This document shows, one piece after another, positions 34,418-45,620 of a DNA stretch of 64,000 nucleotides. This DNA comes from Cristatella mucedo (lineage: Eukaryota > Bryozoa > Phylactolaemata > Cristatellidae). How positions within the stretch are numbered: position 1 is the stretch's first letter; every line of letters starts with the position of its first letter. The stretch is from contig WPIO01000030.1 in assembly GCA_009760855.2 (NCBI GenBank), forward strand, positions 3,691,501-3,755,500, read 5' to 3'. The notes below the pieces were generated by a model. The model was not told the origin of the DNA. It saw only the letters and a list, made by a program, of their open reading frames with translations, and ran no database searches. Made by a program: the position numbers and the translations under genes.

Positions 34418-36437
34418 AACAAGCAGAGACTATACCCATGTCTGCATTCCTAAGTAGGTCGTTGTGTACCCGAAGCAATGCTGACTCTGTGGAGTGATTA
34501 GCTCTAAAGCCAGACTGGAACTTACTAGCAAGGTGTGAGGTTTCGATATACGAGTTCAGCTGGTCCGCCACGACCCGTTCGAGGGTCTTTGATAGGAATG
34601 GTGGAAGGGAAACTGGGCGGTAGTTGCTCAAGTTCTCTTGGTCTAGTGTTGCTTTCTTGAGAAGAGGCCTGACTACAGCTTTTTTGAAAGGTGCTGGTAC
34701 ATGACCTGAGGCTAATGACATATTAATTATGTTAGTTATGCATGGCAGCAGCAGATCAATGCAACGTAGGAGCAGGACAGTGGGAATAGGGTCCAGAGGA
34801 CTTGTTGTCTTCTTTGATTTCGATACAAACTTTAGGACTAGATCACTAGTGACCTGCTTAAATGCAGACATTGAGTTGCAGCCAGGAACCGAGGAACAGC
34901 ATTCTAGTGAGGAGGTGTTCATCGTGGGGATGGATTCCCTGATCTTGTCTATCTTCTGCACAAAGAATCGAGAGAAGCGATCGGCTAGATCATCATTAGG
35001 ATCATCAGGTAAGGAGCTAATCTGGGAACGGTTGAGGAGATGGTTTATTGTCGACATCAGCATTTTTGGATTGTGCATCTGTGATTCAACAATGTTTTTA
35101 TAAAAACTAGACTTAGCCTTTGCTAGGATCGATTGGTACAACCTACAGTAGTCTTCATATGCCTGTCGATGGACAGTTAGTCCGGATCTTTTGTATGCTC
35201 TTTCAAGCTTTCGTTTAGTAGATTTGGCTAGTTTAATGTCTCCGGTAAACCATAGGCCGTCTGGGCGGGGGCGCACAGTGTGCTTTTTCAGAGGGGCAAA
35301 CTCGTCTAGCGTGTCAGCTAGTGTCGTGTTGAAGCTATCTACCAATGATGACAGATCGGAGGGAGGATTGAGCAGCAGAGGTGAAGCAGATATTCTCGCA
35401 CGGACAGCATCGATGTCAAGGGTCTTGAGGTTTCGCGATTCACAGGTTATTGTAGAGGAGGATGTGGGCACACACTGTAGATTGAATGAGATCTGCATGT
35501 GGTCAGATACGCATGATTTGGTAATAATTGGTGATGACAGAGTGCAGTTATATGAGAAAATCTGGTCGAGTGTGTGACCCTTGATGTGGGTAGGGCCATG
35601 CACATGAGCCACAAGAGACAATGAGTCAGTCAATGCACGAAATTCGGTGCTGAAAGCGTCAGATAAGTTATCAAAGTGAACGTTGAAATCACCCATTACG
35701 AGGAAGGATCGATTTCTTGCACACAGAATCGAAATGAGATCGGAGAAATCTGAGATAAAGGAGGATTTGGTACCTGGAGGGCGATAGACTACTGCCACTA
35801 TCGGTAGCTTGTTTTCGGGTGAGACCAACACAATTGATTCAAAAGACTGCTTCGAGGGTACCACAAATGGCTTGAAGTTGAATTTCGAGCGCACGACAAT
35901 AGCAACTCCACCTCCAGTTTTGATCGATCTAGGGGTGTGAAAGAACGAGAAACCAGATGGAGTTGCGTCTTTAATTGTCGGACAGTTTATCGATTTCAGC
36001 CAAGCTTCAGTTAGGGCGAGCAGGTCGATACCATTTTCAGAAATAAGGTCGCGTATTACTAGAGGTTTATTGCACATTGAGCGAGGATTCCAAAGGCAAG
36101 CGTTAAGTCTGGCCGATGGGGTTACAACAGGCCTGATGACCACTAAGTTAGAGAGATTTACAGTGACGCAAGTGGGGGAGCGTGCTGAGCGGTTCGAGAC
36201 AATGCTAGGAATACCGAACGAGCTGGTACTCAGCTTGCACGTTCCGCCCAACGAGCGGCGTCTGAGCTGGCGGTTCCGGCCACCGCGGCGGCTACGGGGT
36301 GCTTTTCTTTTGTTAATGCATAGTTCATGAATCTTAGCAACAACATTAATATCTAGGAATGCACTTGATATGCGACGACGAAGCGATAACAGCTGCTGAC
36401 GATCATAACTAACAAGCAGGTTACTAGCCACCGGCAA
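34410..36437 (-). CDS. LINE-A ORF2, first part: endonuclease and start of RT
   Basis: A 675-residue frame. Residues 43-62 are a basic run (KRKAPRSRRGGRNRQLRRR). The AP endonuclease spans about 111-320, with LNACLWNPRS (111-120), TEAWL (143-147), VVYRPPG (216-222), MGDFNVHFD (248-256), LDQIFS (290-295) and VSDHMQISF (310-318). These hold the Asn, Glu, Tyr, Asp/Asn, Asp and His expected of the fold. A linker follows and then the first RT motifs ([40 protein letters not shown]). The frame is lost near residue 670 by a 2-nt deletion relative to the copy at 48363. The enzyme nicks target DNA and primes cDNA synthesis from the nick. Confidence 0.9.
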   Translation of the reverse strand: MPVASNLLVSYDRQQLLSLRRRISSAFLDINVVAKIHELCINKRKAPRSRRGGRNRQLRRRSLGGTCKLSTSSFGIPSIVSNRSARSPTCVTVNLSNLVVIRPVVTPSARLNACLWNPRSMCNKPLVIRDLISENGIDLLALTEAWLKSINCPTIKDATPSGFSFFHTPRSIKTGGGVAIVVRSKFNFKPFVVPSKQSFESIVLVSPENKLPIVAVVYRPPGTKSSFISDFSDLISILCARNRSFLVMGDFNVHFDNLSDAFSTEFRALTDSLSLVAHVHGPTHIKGHTLDQIFSYNCTLSSPIITKSCVSDHMQISFNLQCVPTSSSTITCESRNLKTLDIDAVRARISASPLLLNPPSDLSSLVDSFNTTLADTLDEFAPLKKHTVRPRPDGLWFTGDIKLAKSTKRKLERAYKRSGLTVHRQAYEDYCRLYQSILAKAKSSFYKNIVESQMHNPKMLMSTINHLLNRSQISSLPDDPNDDLADRFSRFFVQKIDKIRESIPTMNTSSLECCSSVPGCNSMSAFKQVTSDLVLKFVSKSKKTTSPLDPIPTVLLLRCIDLLLPCITNIINMSLASGHVPAPFKKAVVRPLLKKATLDQENLSNYRPVSLPPFLSKTLERVVADQLNSYIETSHLASKFQSGFRANHSTESALLRVHNDLLRNADMGIVSACFA

Positions 36438-36689
36438 AGCTAAGGCAGCCGCCGGCGTGGGAGACCCAGCAGCCCGACGCGATAAGCGTTTAGATGTCCA
36501 TAGGCACGTAATTTCTTACGCGCTACGGTCAAATAACAATCAGAATAACTTTAAACAGGTCTTAGCTGTATCGTTTCCGTATACGATGTTCGCAAGAACT
36601 TCGGTTTTCGGAAGAATTCTGCAACGAACAAGAACGCACGTTAGAGCGCTCTATGTCAGGAGGCGAGGAATGGATTAATTTAAATGGCA

Positions 36690-37010
36690 CCCAAGATAAC
36701 CAGATCTCTCTTGAGGCAATTTACGTTCGCGGAAAAAATGAATCGCGTCAGTTGGCTAATGATGAGACACGCAATATCATAGCACAGACGCACGCAAAGG
36801 ACAGTACATGCCGAAAGAGCCAAGGTGGTTAGGTACATGTATGTTTATAGCTTTCTGTTGAATTTCATGAACACGTGAGATAGGGTGATGCCATTCGACA
36901 TTGAACTTCAGGCTTTGGGAATATAGTAACTGAAGGCAGGGTCTCCAAGGTATTAGAAGATCGTTAGAGGTGCAGCCAATCCGATTCGGAAGAGCTAGCG
37001 GTAGAACTGG
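36690..37010 (-). mobile_element. old LINE-A-like 3' fragment
   Basis: A diverged terminal region (GGCACCCAAGATAACCAGAT, CTCTTGAGGCAATTTACG) and a decayed C-terminus (CTTCAGGCTTTGGGAATATA, GGGTCTCCAAGGTATTAGAA). It directly follows the 5' end of the near full-length LINE-A. Confidence 0.55.
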
Positions 37011-37044
37011 ATGCCCGATTACGAAATTATTCAGAAAGCAATAA

Positions 37045-38620
37045 TATTAATAGTAACATTTACGAAGCGCCCTACAAGAACTAAGTCTCTTTCTAGACTG
37101 TATTGAAGCATGCCGATTGGTTAGGGATAACGCGCACAGCGTCAGTACGTATAAGCAGGCAAACGACTTTTCACACTGACCCGGCAAATTTTCTGAAGAA
37201 CATATACGGTAATAGTTTCTTTATTTATAAAAATCTAGTCATGGGAATATAATGGTGTCAGTAAGAAGTGAGTTCCCGGCTTTGCTAGAATTCTAGCTAA
37301 AGGCTCGGTCTACAAAGCATTGAAGGTGAGTTAGAGGCACGGCTATTTGACTTAAAGTGACAAGAACGCGTAGTCCGATGCGAAGCCTGATTGGGAAACA
37401 GCTCGAATAGGTAGCCGGGAGCAAGAGAAGGAAAAAAGGGAAGCTAAAAATGAAATAAATTGTGTGCACGGTACTTGATGGGGAACCAGTGCGGGTCGTT
37501 GAGAAGTTTTCAATGTTGCATTTGTGATGTTTGCAATAGACAAACGTAGCCGCAGAATTTTGCACCAACTGTAAGCGCCAAGTTGCAGGCCGGAAGACCT
37601 CCAAGTAGTGTCTTGCAGAAGTCTAGAAGAGATAGCCCAAATTCAGGGAAAAGCTTGGCCATGGTATCCTTACCTAAATAAGCCCACATTTTTGCGACGC
37701 TTCTTAGCTGAATTTTGACAGATTTAAATGTGGAGCTGATGCTGTTTTCTAATGAAAGGGCACTTTGGATCAGCATGACTAGATTGTGTACAGATGCTAA
37801 CGGAGATATGCCGTCCGAGCTCATTTTGAGGGATGATTTGTCCAATTTCCGAGTAAAACTAACTTTTTTCCATAAATATTAAGGTGGTTTTACCGTTAAT
37901 TTATTTGAGAAATTGTGCTGCCATCCAAATGTGCATATCAGCTATAGAGTTGAGAGAGTTGAACGTCATAGAAGGCAGGGACTGTCAATGGATCGTAGCA
38001 CAAGTAAAGCGTGCGTTATCTACATACGAATTAAAGCTTAGACAGTGCTGGATGGTGAATACATCATTAAGAGAGAAAGAGAGAGAGAGAGAGAGAGAGC
38101 AAGAAATAGAGACGGTTATTTGTTCCCGCAATGAAGCAACAGATTTTGTAAAGGCATACGAAAGGCGCCCAAATTTTTTTTAGCGGCTACAGGAATTATT
38201 CCGGCTGAGCTAGTTTGGCCGACTAAACTGTCAGATTTGTAAGTAACACTAGCTTGGCCCATGCTAAGTAATTTTCCTTTATCTTAATTCAATTCGAGAA
38301 AGTCTGTTGCCATCAAAATGCAAATGTCTGAAATGTATTTTTATACGGGAGCTGAGACAGGCAGGGGAAGACCGCAGTGTAAAAACCGTGACACGTCATG
38401 GGCATTTATATAAAGGCCAATATTGTTCATGGTTATCACATTGGCAAGAAAAAGTTATAAACTGTGAAAAGAAGGAGACCTGAAGCGCAACCGCGGGCTG
38501 TGTCGTACTTCCAAGGTTGACTACATGGTTCTTAGAGATAAGCATGACAGGATGCCGTGAATGAGAGCCATCTGTCTGAGCCAATCGTGTAACTGTGGCT
38601 GCTATCGATGAGCTGGACTC
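37045..38620 (-). mobile_element. old LINE-A-related copy
   Basis: Terminal hairpin (AAGCGCCCTACAAGAACTAA, GTCTCTTTCTAG), then a decayed ORF2 C-terminus: SSLKMSSDGISPLASVHNLV at 37510-37845, and the RT region near 38390-38560. A GA run interrupts it at about 38068-38099. Stops and shifts throughout; older than the copies at 33045 and 48363. Confidence 0.6.
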
Positions 38621-41009
38621 AGGTATGATGTGGAGGAAGAAAATCTACAATACTTTCAACAACTTTTGTTGATCCTCCAGGAATGATACCGTAGCTCAGA
38701 CCTATGTAGCCTTTCTTGCACGCACTCATGCCTATAGCACAACGATACGATTCCCCGTCGCAAGTTCAGGAGAGCTAATTTGGAGCCCAAACAATCGACT
38801 CTGATTGACAGCTTAATGCACTTTCCACACCAAAATTTGTCAGCTCTACTGTGGACAAGTTGTGCCTTATTTGGCTTGTCAAAATAGCATTTCAGATGAC
38901 TTCCGTCTTCTCTCTAAACCTATGGCAAGATATTGCGCTTCGGGGTTTTTGGATGACCTTGAGTAAGCCTACTTATCAAGGCGCTCTCACTTAACGAACC
39001 AGTTCGTGGGTCTAGATCAACTAGTTAACTCTTGCAGCAAAACATTCTTCATTACCAGGCTCAAGCAGGATGCAGGTCGAAAGCTGCCACGGCTCTTCTG
39101 GCTACAGAAATGAGACTCTTGCATCACAAACTCTTCACTTTACTACTTTATTTTATTGTCATTCCATAGATACTTTTGATGTTCTCCGGAGTTTAGCAAG
39201 CCAAGGACAGACTTATTTTCATCGGACTTTGTTAAAGCTAATAGGACCCCAGCAGAGCAATTATGTTTCCGGGGCCTTTACGAGGCCATACACAGGTTTT
39301 TAGAATCATACGCTTATACTATTGGGGTTGTATCCGATGATACATACTAAGGCTAATCTGTAGCACTTTTATCCAGCGATCATCGCCAGTCACTGTAATC
39401 TCGTACAGTCCTTTTTGTTTGTTCCTAAAGGCGAAAATCGCATACTGTTTGCTTTGCTGTGTTTATAAAGCTTGTTGCGTAGATTTTCAGCCACAAAGCT
39501 TCGGCACTAGCGCTGCAAATAAGCAGCGGTCAGCGCTTGCTTATCGGTCTATTCCCGTCGTACTCGGAGCGATTTAAATCAAATTTAATTTAATTTGGAT
39601 TCAATTTGGATTATTCGGATTGACGCGATCATGGCACGCGGATTGAACCTACGCTGGGCAGAGCACCCCTTAGATGGAGCACCGCTTCCCTGGGTTGGTA
39701 CGGGGGAGCTGAAGCCCCCCCCACGCCTCGCTTCCCAGGGTCTCTCATTCAATAGCGGCCCAGAATGTCGCCAATCGGCAGCGGCGAGCGGCTGACCTCG
39801 GCCACTCGCCGCTGTCGCTAGGCTGCACAGGAAGAGGCTGCGAAGGCGCGTCGAGGAAGAAGAAGCCAGCGAGTGTACAGAGCGCAGTATACGGAGTGTA
39901 CGCGCAGGCGCGTCGAGGAAGGCAGGGTGAGGAGCTCCTCTCCACGAGCTGATTTGCGGGTTGGCAATGAGCGCAACCGGCCTGCCGCGAACCGGCAGCT
40001 CTCCGCCTACTAAATAGCCCACCGTGCTCGTGCATGCTGCCAGCCGAATGGCTACGTTGAGCCCTCAGAGTGCGTGCTTTGCACCTCCAGCGTCGTGCGA
40101 AACGCTCCGCAGCTTAACGGAATGAGTCTCTCTGATCTCGAAGTGGGTCGCGACGTCGACTAGCTCTTTCCGGTTGCGTGCACTGCAAAGGCACCGCGAC
40201 GGCATATAGTGAAGCCTCCGGTCAACGATAAGCCAGTCGCCAGATGATGAAGCCTGCGTGGCGGACAGGCGCATCCATCGAGCCTAGCCTAGCGAGCGGC
40301 CTGTCGGCGGCGGCTGCGTGTCTCCACATCGTACAGGGCTCGAAAGCTACGGTTCCTCGAAAATCTGCCTCGGAAATCCAGGTCACACAACTTCCCCACG
40401 AGTTAAAATCTCGGGCTATTTCATATTATTTTAGTAAATTTGTACTTCCAGCCATAGGTACCCCAATAACATTGAGCTAGGGTATTCACAAACGCTTCGC
40501 ATTTGCGTAGAGCTGCTGTGAAGATTACGTAGCCTACTTTGAAAAGGTAGGATCGTGTAGGCTAATGGGGCAGTCTAAGACCAGATAGCTGAAGCTTTTG
40601 AAGCATTGTAATAACATCATTTTAGGTATTTAATTACTTGAAGACCTCGAGGCCTAGACATTCATATGAGACCAAAGCATATCAACCAGCAAGTTTCAGA
40701 CTTGTTTATAGTAAAATTGTTTGCAGACCAATGCGCTGTTGTTTACATTAAATATCTACAAAAATGATAATTAATTACCATGCTGTAGAGAAATTAGTCA
40801 TGCAAATCAGCAGCCTGATCAACCTTCTCCCGAAAATAGCACACATAAGTTGATGGAGGGCATGCACATACGAGCTGCATAATTAGGTCAACCTCGATTG
40901 CACAGCCGAAATTCCACCAATAAGCAAGTTCAGCTGATTAAACTGCCTTATAGAGGTTGATGCCTTTAGGCCGCAGCGCTCTGCGACAGGATTGATGTCA
41001 GGCTATGCG
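38621..41009. other. stretch without a recognised gene
   Basis: Unique DNA with a CpG-rich patch at about 39640-40350. There, overlapping open frames on both strands (up to 145 codons on minus at 39585-40022) reflect base composition. No domain is recognised. Confidence 0.4.
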
Positions 41010-41282
41010 TATGTATGTATCTCCGTCAGTAACTCCACAAAGTCATAAAGACCATGTGGGTGTTACGCAGGAGAGTTTTGTATAGCGCACTCACAGCCTA
41101 AGCGGCTTTCGGTACGCATTCGGTAGCCAACAGACTTCGTCTCATGCAAAAAAGAGAAAGTGGGAAGCATAGCAGAGTTAGGAGAGCAGTTGAGGTAGTG
41201 AGTAGCATAGAAGTAGCAGTTCAGGACCGCTGAAAAAGATGTGCCATAGTTGGCAGTTGGAGAGTAGATGTCGTTGTGTAAT
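41010..41282 (-). mobile_element. LINE-B 3' fragment
   Basis: CTCCGTCAGTAACTCCACAA, TGTTACGCAGGAGAGTTTTG, CCTAAGCGGCTTTCGGTACG and CAGTTGAGGTAGTGAGTAGC match the other LINE-B ends closely. Minus orientation. Confidence 0.8.
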
Positions 41283-42017
41283 GCTGACTAGCCTGACATA
41301 TGGCTGTTAAGTATTCAGAGGCCTATGTAGCATATCAGGACATACTGATAAAAAATAAAGCATATTCACGCATGTATGTACATGCAAAATAGTAACTAGA
41401 GTTTACTATATCAAGGTGATGGTATACGCAGGCGTATAAAGTGCACTAATTGCACGTAGACATGACTTTGAGTAACCACTGAAGAAGTACGGCAAGGAAA
41501 CTTGCCGAAAAAGAAAAATGAATGCACTCAGCTTTAAGCCGATGCAACTTGGGCTGTAGAAAAAGCTCTACACCACTTTATGTAAAGGCAAAGGAATTCA
41601 AAAGTAGAGAAGTCAGTGAAACTCGTCAGCCAGTGTTAGCAGGATGTATTTGCAATGGCAATGACGCACATTTTTTCCATGCAGAATACACTGTCCGCTG
41701 CGTCAGATTATTCAATGCAAAAAGTGCATACTTACCCAAATGTACACACATGTTTTATCATTGATCTGACCAACTCTTAACTAAACTTCAAACAAGTTAA
41801 GCTTCGTTACATTTCTTTTTGAGACATTCGTTATTTTTTGCGAGCTTCCTTGCTGCCGTGAACTAAGGTAATAATAATTCTCATAAAAAAGAGCAACTTT
41901 TTTTAGAGAAAGTAAATAACTGCTATGCGTGGTACTAGGATTCATAGCGCTTGCTATTAAAATTTCTAGTGTCTTCCTTTTTCATTTCCTCTCCTAATCC
42001 TCTATATCATATGTAAT
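41283..42017. other. stretch without a recognised gene
   Basis: AT-rich DNA with one 80-codon plus-strand open frame (41522-41764). Nothing is recognisable. Confidence 0.35.
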
Positions 42018-42120
42018 TCATTTATATAGCGCCCCAAGAGAACTTAATCTTTATTCAGGCGCTTCACATATGCCTCGGGCTGAAGCACATGAGACGTTGG
42101 TAATCAACTAAATTCACTTT
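42018..42120 (-). mobile_element. SINE-2 3' half
   Basis: TATATAGCGCCCCAAGAGAA, CTTAATCTTTATTCAGGCGC and TTCACATATGCCTCGGGCT (plus strand) match the SINE-2 body and hairpin. The tRNA head is lost. Confidence 0.7.
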
Positions 42121-42159
42121 GACAGATGGTGTGTAAATTCAGATCTTCGTGTGGGATTT

Positions 42160-42260
42160 ATTAATTTGTATAGTGCCCACGAGTACCATATTCTCTTTAA
42201 AGGCGCTTTACGTATGCCGCAAGGCTCGAGTAAACGACCATGGTCGTTAAACGCAAACAT
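42160..42260 (-). mobile_element. SINE-2 3' half, second copy
   Basis: TGTATAGTGCCCACGAGTAC and AAAGGCGCTTTACGTATGCC (plus strand), then a remnant of box B (CAAGGCTCGAGTAAACGACC). Same orientation as the copy 60 bp away. Confidence 0.6.
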
Positions 42261-42631
42261 TTTACCCTTTGAAAAATTCTCACCATCAGTGGGCAGTTGT
42301 CAAAGATATCATTCGTGACAACAAGTGGATTCTTGAAAGGATCTGCTGAAGTGACACTTGCCACCAGCTTATCACTTTGTACAGTTGCTCTGCACTACAA
42401 ACACCAACCATAGAACCAAGTTTGACGGGAGGGTGCTTGTAAATACCAAGTTTACTTTTAACTCAGTCATCTTGATCAACCTGGCACTGGTTTATAGTAC
42501 TCAGCCTCACGAATGAATGCACTAGGTTGCATTCTGTTATGCATAACCGATCGCACACCTTTTGGTGACCTGCAACCCACCAACACAAATAATGAAATGC
42601 GACATGACATCTTCTTACAATTTTTGGAGAG

Positions 42632-42670
42632 TAATATATATGTATATATTTATATATATATATATATATA
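42632..42670. repeat. (AT)n microsatellite
   Basis: About 39 bp of near-perfect TA/AT dinucleotides with one TTTATA interruption. Confidence 0.9.
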
Positions 42671-42986
42671 ATTGCAGAAACTAGGAATTTTAGACTGGAA
42701 TGAGAGTCAAACATACGTGTTAGTGACTGATTAGAAATATGCGATGTTAGGGACAATCTTATGCGCTCAGAAGACAAGTTTTAGGTACTGCAATAGCTGT
42801 ATGGTAAGTGTAGTATCGCATGAAAACTGGAAAATGCATAGTGAATAAACAGCTTGACTCCAGCTAACTGTAGTTCCAAATACCACAGCAATGCACTAAG
42901 AAGCAGTCAACTTATGAGCAGCCAACTACTGAGTCACCTGACGAAAGAGACGGTGCATATGTGTGCATATCTGAGAGTGTACAGAG

Positions 42987-43328
<342 letters not shown>

Positions 43329-43348
43329 CTATAGCAAGCGAGGCTTAC

Positions 43349-43522
43349 CTGAAGCTTCGCTTCTTTTCACGCACTTCCTCTTCGTACTCCATCAAGCGAA
43401 GTTTTTCATTTCCTTCTTAATTGCGCCGTCTTCTGTGGTCACTTGCATTAACCCACCTTCGAGAGCTATGGTCAGATACGGCACAGCTGCTACAGCTGGC
43501 TTAATAACCTCTGGCTTAGCTC
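43349..43522 (-). pseudogene. FABP-like exon 2 with shifted frame (FABP-3 remnant)
   Basis: The exon lies between the acceptor CCTTTTAAG|GAGC and the donor TTCAG|GTAAGC. From a phase-1 start it reads GAKPEVIKPAVAAVPYLTIA and then LEGGLMQVTTEDGAIKKEMK. This aligns without gaps with FABP-2 exon 2: about 12 of the first 38 residues are the same, including P.LTI, G and TE. After the run of five A (about 43400) that frame stops at NFA*. Another frame continues KLRLMEYEEEVREKKRSF, which resembles the family KLGEE(F/Y)EE.. segment. Length is 174 nt, not 173. A frameshifted pseudogene fits best; a sequencing error in the A run is possible. No exon 1, 3 or 4 was recognised nearby. A long GA tract begins 23 bases into its downstream intron. 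Confidence 0.5.
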
Positions 43523-43526
43523 CTTA

Positions 43527-45184
43527 AAAGGAAGATGAGAGCACTATGTCAACCGTTTGATGAAGACTTTAATTCAATGCACTGCTCACTCAACGGAATG
43601 AAAATGATGCACTTGACGCTGACTTGCCACAGATCTCCGTCAAGCTCACCCGGACAAGAAAGAGAAAGACGAGTTCGCTTGCACAACTGTGAAAGTTGGC
43701 GATATGTCAAGTTGAATTTTTTAGTAATGCGGCTGAAATTACCATGCTATTAACTACGTTAGGCTGTATTTACTAGGAAGGTGCCAGCATATAAAACTTT
43801 CCTTGCTCCGAAGCAGGAGTGTTTTCTATCGTCATCTGAGCCATAAGTTGCAACCAGCATCGCAAATAGGGTGTTGTGTGGACCTGTGGCTTCTGCTGCT
43901 GCAGTTAGCGATGCACCCTGACACAAATGTACATGCCTCACCTGTTCCCAATAGTTAAGCCATTGACGCAACGCAGCGTCAGGCCGCTAATGTATGTTAT
44001 ATGTCTTGACGTCTGCCGCGATTTATCAAATTCTCGTATATGTATGCCTTGAGAGAGATACAAAGAGATTCTCATTGACCGCTCGCATCCTCGCTCGTGT
44101 CTCCGTGATACTCCACAAGAACTGCCGCCGCCACCCGCCGAAGCCACTGTAATACAGCGAGGGTGAAGCCTGGAAGCTGTTTACGTACTCACCATATGAT
44201 TTACATAAGGCGAGTAGGCATTTGTCAGGAATGTCCTGATCGAAGCGCGATGCACGGAGAGCGAGCACCTAGCTGCACCTAGGGGGACGAGGAACTGCTC
44301 AGAGTCCTCGATCCTGCCAAGCCACCACTTGCCGGCGAGTGGTTGGAGTGCCCCTGCAATGGAGACATTTACGATACTAGAGGCTACGAAGGCATCCGAA
44401 CGGATGAGGTCAAACGCGACGAACCGGGAATCACTGCCTCAAGCGGCTCGTAAGTTAATCCCCGCCAAATAGATAGCCTTATGACGAAGCAGATGCCTTC
44501 TACTAAACTCGTGGCCTCGATAGAGTTAATTAGGGCGAACGTACTAGCATCGGAAAGCCATCAAAAAAGCAAAAATGGTGCATTGGCCGAAAATGGCAAT
44601 CCTACTATGCCGTGCTTCAGCATATTGATAGAAAATTGCACTTTATCCAGAGCGTAACATTCGATGCATCTTGAATGCAGCTATCTCAGTATTGGCTCAT
44701 CTTGCTAATTCAGCTATTTTAAATACATTGTTTTCAGGAAGCTACAGGGTTATAGATAGCGATGGAAGCTCACTCACCTTGTGACATTGGTGACGTTCTA
44801 CCTTCCGTAATGGAATTCATAACTGATGTAGAGACAGTTTAAAGGGAAAATTATTGGATAATCCTTCGCTGGGACGTATGCACAAAACGGACAATCATGC
44901 AGGAATGTCTTGGCAGCCATTCATCCCAGATGCCCTCGCACCGATCATGTCCCGTCTGATTGCAAACTTTCCAGCCTTCGCTTTGACATGTCACTGGGAT
45001 GTACGTAAGTCCTATTGTGAACACTAAGCTTGCTCGTACGGCTTGATATAATTAATATCCAAACAAAATTACGTAGACTTGGCTAGTAGGGTTACTAGAA
45101 ACGACGAGCCGTCGTGGTGCAAATACTATCGCCGAAGTGAAATAATCGTACAATGAGATTCACGTTTCAATTAATTGTTTCCAT
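43527..45184. other. stretch without a recognised gene
   Basis: Partly CpG-rich (44050-44500). A strong donor-like CATATG|GTGAGT is seen on minus near 44190, preceded by an open frame, but nothing recognisable precedes it. An exon 1 for the FABP-3 remnant was looked for and not found. Confidence 0.35.
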
Positions 45185-45620
45185 ATGTAATGTAATGTAT
45201 CCCCCTCTGTAACTCTGCAAAGCCATAAAGACTATGAGGGTGTTTCGCAGGAGAGTTTTTATAGCACACTCTCATCCTAAGTAGCTTTCGGAACACATTC
45301 GGTAGCCAGCAGACTTCATCTCACGCAACAAAGAGAAAGTGAGAAGCAAAGCAGGGTCAGAAGAGCAGTTGAGGTTGTGAGTGGCATGGAAGTAACAGCT
45401 TATGGCCGCTGGAAAGGATGAGCCATAGTCGGCAGCAGGAGAGTAGTTGTCGTTGCATAAGAATCGTGGAAGCGAGTTCCAGAGTCTAGGACCTGCAGAG
45501 CTAAAGCTTCTGTCGCCAACTGTCTTTAAGCGCACGTGTTTCACCTCGATATGAGTTTCGCCTCGATATAGCAGTGCATAGCTCACAAATTTGCATGCTT
45601 CGATTCTCCCATACGTTAAA
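45185..45620 (-). mobile_element. LINE-B 3' fragment with C-terminal coding part
   Basis: Tail ATGTAATGTAATGTATCC, then a C-terminal frame (45272-45586) with VGDRSFSSAGPRLWNSLPRF and LCNDNYSPAADYGSSFPAAI. GDR.FS.AGPRLWNSLP is the classic end of CR1/L2 ORF2. Confidence 0.8.

Larger units (their letters stand above)
33045..36680 (-). mobile_element. LINE-A, near full-length L2/CR1-type element
   Basis: The most complete copy in the window. From its 5' end it has a short leader (about 36680-36438), the endonuclease-RT ORF2 (36437 to 33278, split by one 2-nt deletion near 34430), a 3' UTR of about 150 bp, and the terminal hairpin AAGCGCC...GGGCGCTTT followed by (ATT)n. No separate ORF1 is seen. 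The (AAT)n tail, AP-type endonuclease, YADD reverse transcriptase and WNSLPT C-terminus are L2/CR1-like traits. The 5' limit is approximate, because an older LINE-A tail begins at about 36690. Confidence 0.9.

Noticed and set aside
39585-40035. 145-codon minus frame and its overlapping partners.
   Set aside because: Low-complexity, open on both strands, no recognisable motif.
44185-44268. Strong donor CATATG|GTGAGT in phase 1 after an open frame, looked at as exon 1 of the FABP-3 remnant.
   Set aside because: The preceding residues (LRASRFDQDIPDKCLLALCK) lack the FABP signature and there is no ATG start.
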